Below, piece after piece: positions 60,902 through 64,000 of a stretch of 64,000 nucleotides of DNA. The stretch lies in NCBI RefSeq assembly GCF_033763495.1, contig NZ_JANRKL010000072.1:1-64000 (forward strand), written 5' to 3'. This DNA comes from Haliscomenobacter sp033763495 (lineage in GTDB: Bacteria > Bacteroidota > Bacteroidia > Chitinophagales > Saprospiraceae). Every line of letters begins with the position of its first letter. Position 1 is the first letter of the stretch. The translations under genes were made by a program, and so were the position numbers. The notes beneath the pieces are model-generated. The model searched no databases. It had not been told where the DNA came from and was given only the letters and a program-made list of their open reading frames with translations.

Positions 60902-60975
60902 TCCCAGCGGGATCACAACTTAAAAAAAGCCATAATTGGACGGTAACGTTTGATTGTGGCTTTTTTGTTTTTGGG
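60902..60975 (+). repeat. Direct repeat copy 2 (attR-like)
   Basis: Copy of the tRNA-Lys 3' end (tcccagcgggatca) and of its terminator, 1504 bp after copy 1. The rest of the tRNA is missing, so it is not a second tRNA gene. Before it lies a pyrimidine-rich stretch (60830-60901), after it (60976-61134) no feature is seen. Confidence 0.85.
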
Positions 60976-61134
60976 ATTCTCCAACGCCACCCTACCCTAT
61001 TGCTTCCACCAAAATGTGTTACAGCTTATAACCATGCACCAGCACTGAAGGCGTTACCCTACGAGCCTTAGGTCCAAATTAAAATTGCGCTATTCTGTTA
61101 AATGGATTAAATTTGTTGAAATCAATGCCGAAAA

Positions 61135-61380
61135 ATGACACGTATTACTTTGGATGTAGACAATGCCCATCTTTCTACTCTGCTGCTTTTTTTAAAGACC
61201 TTAAACTATATCGAGGTAAAAAAAGTAGAGCGCGATGCGGCATCTGAACAAGATGAACAAGAAAAATTGAATAAGCTGAATGCCTTGGCTGGGGCATGGT
61301 CGGATGACCGTACTGCGGAGCAAATTATTGCAGAAATTGAAGAAGCAAGAGTGTTTAACCGGAGTATTGAAACGCTATGA
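61135..61380 (+). CDS. Antitoxin-like small protein, toxin partner apparently lost
   Basis: 81 residues: MTRITLDVDNAHLSTLLLFL, a charged middle, then AGAWSDDRTAEQIIAEIEEA and FNRSIETL. This C-terminal pattern resembles antitoxins that are normally followed by an overlapping PIN-type toxin. Here an overlapping ATGA start does occur (61377), but that frame stops after five codons (61392). The toxin is therefore absent or deleted where the convergent RelE-type gene begins. Confidence 0.55.
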   Translation: MTRITLDVDNAHLSTLLLFLKTLNYIEVKKVERDAASEQDEQEKLNKLNALAGAWSDDRTAEQIIAEIEEARVFNRSIETL

Positions 61381-61399
61381 ATAAATTGAACTAATCGTT

Positions 61400-61726
61400 C
61401 TATTTGACACTTTCGATCGTTTTTTCTGGCAATTCTTTATCATGTTTAATCCTCAATATTTCTACTTGTTTTTTGTCCTCAAAAATGCTGAATAAAATCT
61501 TGAAAGACCATTTTTTGGTATAACGTACCGGAGAGCTTCTATCTTCAGTCCCTGGCAAAATTGGTTTACGATGAGGAAAAGTTTGAAGTTTTTTGGCGGA
61601 ATCAACTATCCCCTTAAGTACTTTCTTTGCCACTTGTGGGGATGCGGTCTTTCGATGATAGCTGGAAATTTCTTGTAAATCCTGACGAGCTTTTTTGCCA
61701 AAAATGACTTTAAACATATTTACCAT
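61400..61726 (-). CDS. RelE/ParE-family toxin
   Basis: 108 residues from the ATG at 61726 (or 105 from 61717). The fold pattern is typical: FKVIFGKKARQDLQEISSYH, a helical pair (VAKKVLKGIVDSAKKLQTFP), and VRYTKKWSFKILFSIFE followed by VEILRIKHDKELPE. RelE members cleave mRNA on the ribosome, ParE members inhibit gyrase. The two cannot be told apart here. Its start overlaps the end of the antitoxin gene, the usual coupling. Confidence 0.85.
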   Translation of the reverse strand: MVNMFKVIFGKKARQDLQEISSYHRKTASPQVAKKVLKGIVDSAKKLQTFPHRKPILPGTEDRSSPVRYTKKWSFKILFSIFEDKKQVEILRIKHDKELPEKTIESVK

Positions 61727-62004
61727 TGCTCCATTTCTTTTTCTAAATCTTCCATAGAAATGTATTCTCCATTGCGTATTTGCTCCTGGCTTTCTTCCAG
61801 TTCTGCTAGCAGCTCCTCTTGTGTCAGCTGCTTCCACGGGCCTTCTTCCGCATGCTTAGCTATAACAGCTGCCAACTCGGGATCATCTTCTTCCTCCTCT
61901 TCCAGATCAAGCTCAGTCATTACGTCATAAACCACCCTCAGCAAACGCTCGTCCGCTAGGTCAATCCGTTGGTGCAATTCTTCCCTTATTTGTGCTAAGC
62001 TCAT
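61720..62004 (-). CDS. Antitoxin of the RelE/ParE-type pair
   Basis: 94 acidic residues: SLAQIREELHQRIDLADERL, a strongly acidic LEEEEEDDPELA stretch, and a C-terminal EQIRNGEYISMEDLEKEM. Such small acidic proteins upstream of and overlapping a RelE-type gene are antitoxins that wrap the toxin. It is likely autoregulatory with the toxin. From 62005 to 62283 no gene is seen. Confidence 0.8.
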   Translation of the reverse strand: MSLAQIREELHQRIDLADERLLRVVYDVMTELDLEEEEEDDPELAAVIAKHAEEGPWKQLTQEELLAELEESQEQIRNGEYISMEDLEKEMEQW

Positions 62005-62283
62005 TTCTTCTTTTTTACGGCAATAAAAATAAACATTATTCCAACAAAAATCAAGGTAGAGGGGTTCGTTTAATCCCCCCTATTGGCCCTGTTCAACCAC
62101 TGCCGTGGTTATCGCCCCCACCTAAATCCTCCAACTCCCCGGACGACCGGGGCTATTCTGAATTGAACTGCTCCGCGGTTGGTCTGAAAAAATTCAGGGC
62201 GTTTAAGCGCAGCACCACAGCATTGGCCTTTAGGAGTAATGCAAAAAATCATTTAGCTTGCAACCCAGTAACATCCTAAGCGC

Positions 62284-62916
62284 ATGAAAAACTACCACAT
62301 CGTGAAGAATGGGGCCAGTGCAGGCCCCTACTCGATTGAACAACTCAAATTTCAAAACCTCCTTCCAGAAACCAAAGTTTGGTACGAAGGTTTACCCGAT
62401 TGGGTGGAAGCCAAAACATTGCCTGAGTTAGCCCCAATGTTTCAGCCGGTAATGCAGTTCAGCCCGGCTCCCCAGCCGAAAAGTAGCATTGATTGGAAAT
62501 TGATCATTTGGATGGTAGTAATCATTGGGGTACTGGGGTCAGTGGGTACATTTTTTTACAATAACTCCTTTAACATCAATGATTTTTCCACCGAAGAGCA
62601 ATACTTAAGGAAAAACTGGAAAAGGTTGGTTCAGGTAGGCATTGAACATGCTGAAAAAAAGACGGATCAGGGTGGGTTCAAAAGCATCACCATTGCCGTG
62701 TTCAACAACATGAGTCAACCCATCGAAGAAGTCAAGGTAGAGCTGCTGTATCAAATGGCCGATGGCACTCCGGGGAATATAGACACTTTGATTTTTAACA
62801 ATATTGGTGCCAATAAAAAGGTACTGCTGAGCGCGCCGGATAGTTTCCAAGGAGTTAAAATTGAACCAAACATTTTTGCAATCAGGTGTGATGCCATTAA
62901 ATTGAATTACCAATAA
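62284..62916 (+). CDS. GYF_2-domain membrane protein
   Basis: 210 residues. The N-terminal ~50 form a GYF_2 domain (YHIVKNGASAGPYSIEQLKF ... VWYEGLPDWVEAKTLPEL). Then comes a proline-rich linker, one membrane helix (LIIWMVVIIGVLGSVGTFFY) and an extracytoplasmic beta-rich domain (FKSITIAVFNNMSQPIEEVK). GYF_2 domains are thought to mediate protein contacts. Role unknown. Confidence 0.85.
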   Translation: MKNYHIVKNGASAGPYSIEQLKFQNLLPETKVWYEGLPDWVEAKTLPELAPMFQPVMQFSPAPQPKSSIDWKLIIWMVVIIGVLGSVGTFFYNNSFNINDFSTEEQYLRKNWKRLVQVGIEHAEKKTDQGGFKSITIAVFNNMSQPIEEVKVELLYQMADGTPGNIDTLIFNNIGANKKVLLSAPDSFQGVKIEPNIFAIRCDAIKLNYQ

Positions 62917-63003
62917 GTTACCATGCTTGGCTGCCTGATCTCCCAAATTAGGCACAAACTGCGCACAATTACCCCGCAACTAGCCATTAAACCCTCATTC
63001 TTG

Positions 63004-63059
63004 TAGCCCCGAAGACGAAAGAAACCAATACCTAGGTTTATCTTTCGCCTTCGAGGCTA
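63004..63059. terminator. Hairpin after the GYF gene
   Basis: tagccccgaagacgaaaga (63004-63022) pairs with tctttcgccttcgaggcta (63041-63059) with two mismatches. There is no T-run, so it may be a terminator or one more small palindromic repeat. Confidence 0.5.
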
Positions 63060-63091
63060 TTCTCGACGCTAGATTGTTAATCCTTTTCGAA

Positions 63092-64000
63092 TGGCACGTT
63101 TCTCCTTGTTGTTCCTTGTTCTGTTTTATGCGGTAAAAAGTGATGCGCAAACCTTCACCCGCGCCGAATTGCTCAACAAAGTCAAAGGCATGTTGGTCGG
63201 CTCGGCCATTGGCGACGCCATGGGAGCGCCCACCGAAATGTGGTCCCGCGACTACATCCAAATGGAATATGGCTTTGTAGATCATCTCGACTCGATGGTC
63301 AGGGAACCTTCGCCCGAAGGTACCTGGCTGGTCAACTTGCCAGCTGGCGGAACCACGGACGATACCCGCTGGAAAAAGCTCACCTTTCAATACCTGCTCA
63401 GTTTGGGGGACAAACCCGAGCTCGATGCCAAAAAATTTGCCCAACACCTCCTTCAGGAATACGAACAGGCCGTAAAAGCGCTGAAAAACACGCCAGGAAC
63501 TGATCCTGCTGCCTTTGAGGCCCAAAGCCGGCGCATGGCCTGGTTGCAGGAATGGGCTGCGGTGTCCCGGCCCTTTGTTGCGGGCAAATACCTCGAATAC
63601 AACGATGCTTTAAGTCGTTTTTACGGCGGCGAGATGGTTTGTGCCGGTTTATTGTATGCACCTGCTACAGGGGCTTTTTTCCCCGACGACCCCATGAAAG
63701 CCTATCAGGAAACGTTCAAAACCTGCATCTATGACTTAGGCTATGCCCGCGACCTCAGCGCACTAATGGCGGCGATGACGGCCCAGGCCATGGCTAAAGA
63801 TGCCAATCCTGAAAAAATGCTCAATGTATTTCGGGATATTGACCCCCAGGGGTTTTTCCAAAGCCGTTTGGTGGGACGTTCCGCTTACCGGATTCTACGT
63901 GAGGCCCGGCAAATCGTATTCGAAGCCCAGAAGCTACAATGGACGGATGTAGACAGCACCAAAACACCCAAGCCAAGATTCCTAAAGGTAGACGCCCTGT
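63092..64000 (+). CDS. ADP-ribosylglycohydrolase family protein, partial
   Basis: 303 codons visible and still open at the window end. An N-terminal signal peptide is likely (MARFSLLFLVLFYAVKSDAQ). The DraG/ARH fold motifs are GMLVGSAIGDAMGAPTEMW and GGTTDDTRWKKL, where the Asp pair and Thr bind the two metal ions. A second set near the C-terminus is beyond the window. ARH enzymes remove ADP-ribose, but secreted relatives in Bacteroidota may act on other glycosidic bonds. Confidence 0.88.

Overview
The window looks like chromosome from a member of Bacteroidota, most likely Saprospiraceae (Haliscomenobacter-like). This is an inference from gene content. The supporting signs are a SusC/SusD pair, type IX secretion C-terminal tails, promoters with the TAnnTTTG -7 element and almost no Shine-Dalgarno sequences, GH78/GH9/GH3 enzymes, and GxxExxY and YhcG-type proteins. 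No phage or plasmid backbone is visible.

Layout. 1-7350: a GH78 alpha-L-rhamnosidase, a CBM9-like protein, a DEAD-box RNA helicase, a SnoaL-like protein and a LacI-type regulator with an operator-like palindrome. 7457-13425: a SNF2 helicase and a 2-hydroxyacid dehydrogenase, then metX behind a SAM-I riboswitch, and an OsmC protein. 13484-18647: a propeller/deacetylase-like T9SS cargo, an SDR relic, a Tat-exported Gfo/Idh/MocA oxidoreductase, DUF2199 and an Rpn-like fragment. 18835-25048: a second GH78, a TRIC/UPF0126 channel, and a translationally coupled L-rhamnose isomerase (RhaI type) and FGGY kinase. 25242-34128: a cation/proton antiporter, TPR, GxxExxY, a beta-lactamase-like lipoprotein, SMI1/KNR4, a T9SS-tailed esterase-like protein and a propeller. 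34563-39266: SusC (broken by one in-frame TAG) and SusD.

39805-48736 is the most unusual region. A secreted pore-forming protein of the thiol-activated cytolysin (cholesterol-dependent cytolysin-like) family is encoded in line with two unknown secreted proteins and a TPR-CHAT (caspase-like) protease with a C-terminal membrane anchor. A secreted subtilase lies upstream. Divergent from these is an ECF-type sigma factor with a one-pass membrane anti-sigma-like TPR protein. The layout suggests an envelope-located, protease-gated pore-forming system with its own transcription switch. That function is inferred.

48832-59223 returns to glycan use: a GH9-CE4 fusion, an erythromycin esterase-like lipoprotein, GH3, a TonB-dependent receptor and a HAD phosphatase. 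At 59338 a tRNA-Lys is followed by a 74-bp direct repeat of its 3' end and terminator (second copy 60902-60975) flanking a YhcG/DUF1016 nuclease gene, which looks like a tiny integrated island. Toxin-antitoxin genes, a GYF-domain protein and an ADP-ribosylglycohydrolase (cut by the window end) follow.

A second theme is intergenic. At least eleven palindromic repeats are present, whose stems are built from short repeated words and whose inner cores are shared between otherwise different copies. One of them sits inside the P3 helix of the metX SAM riboswitch.
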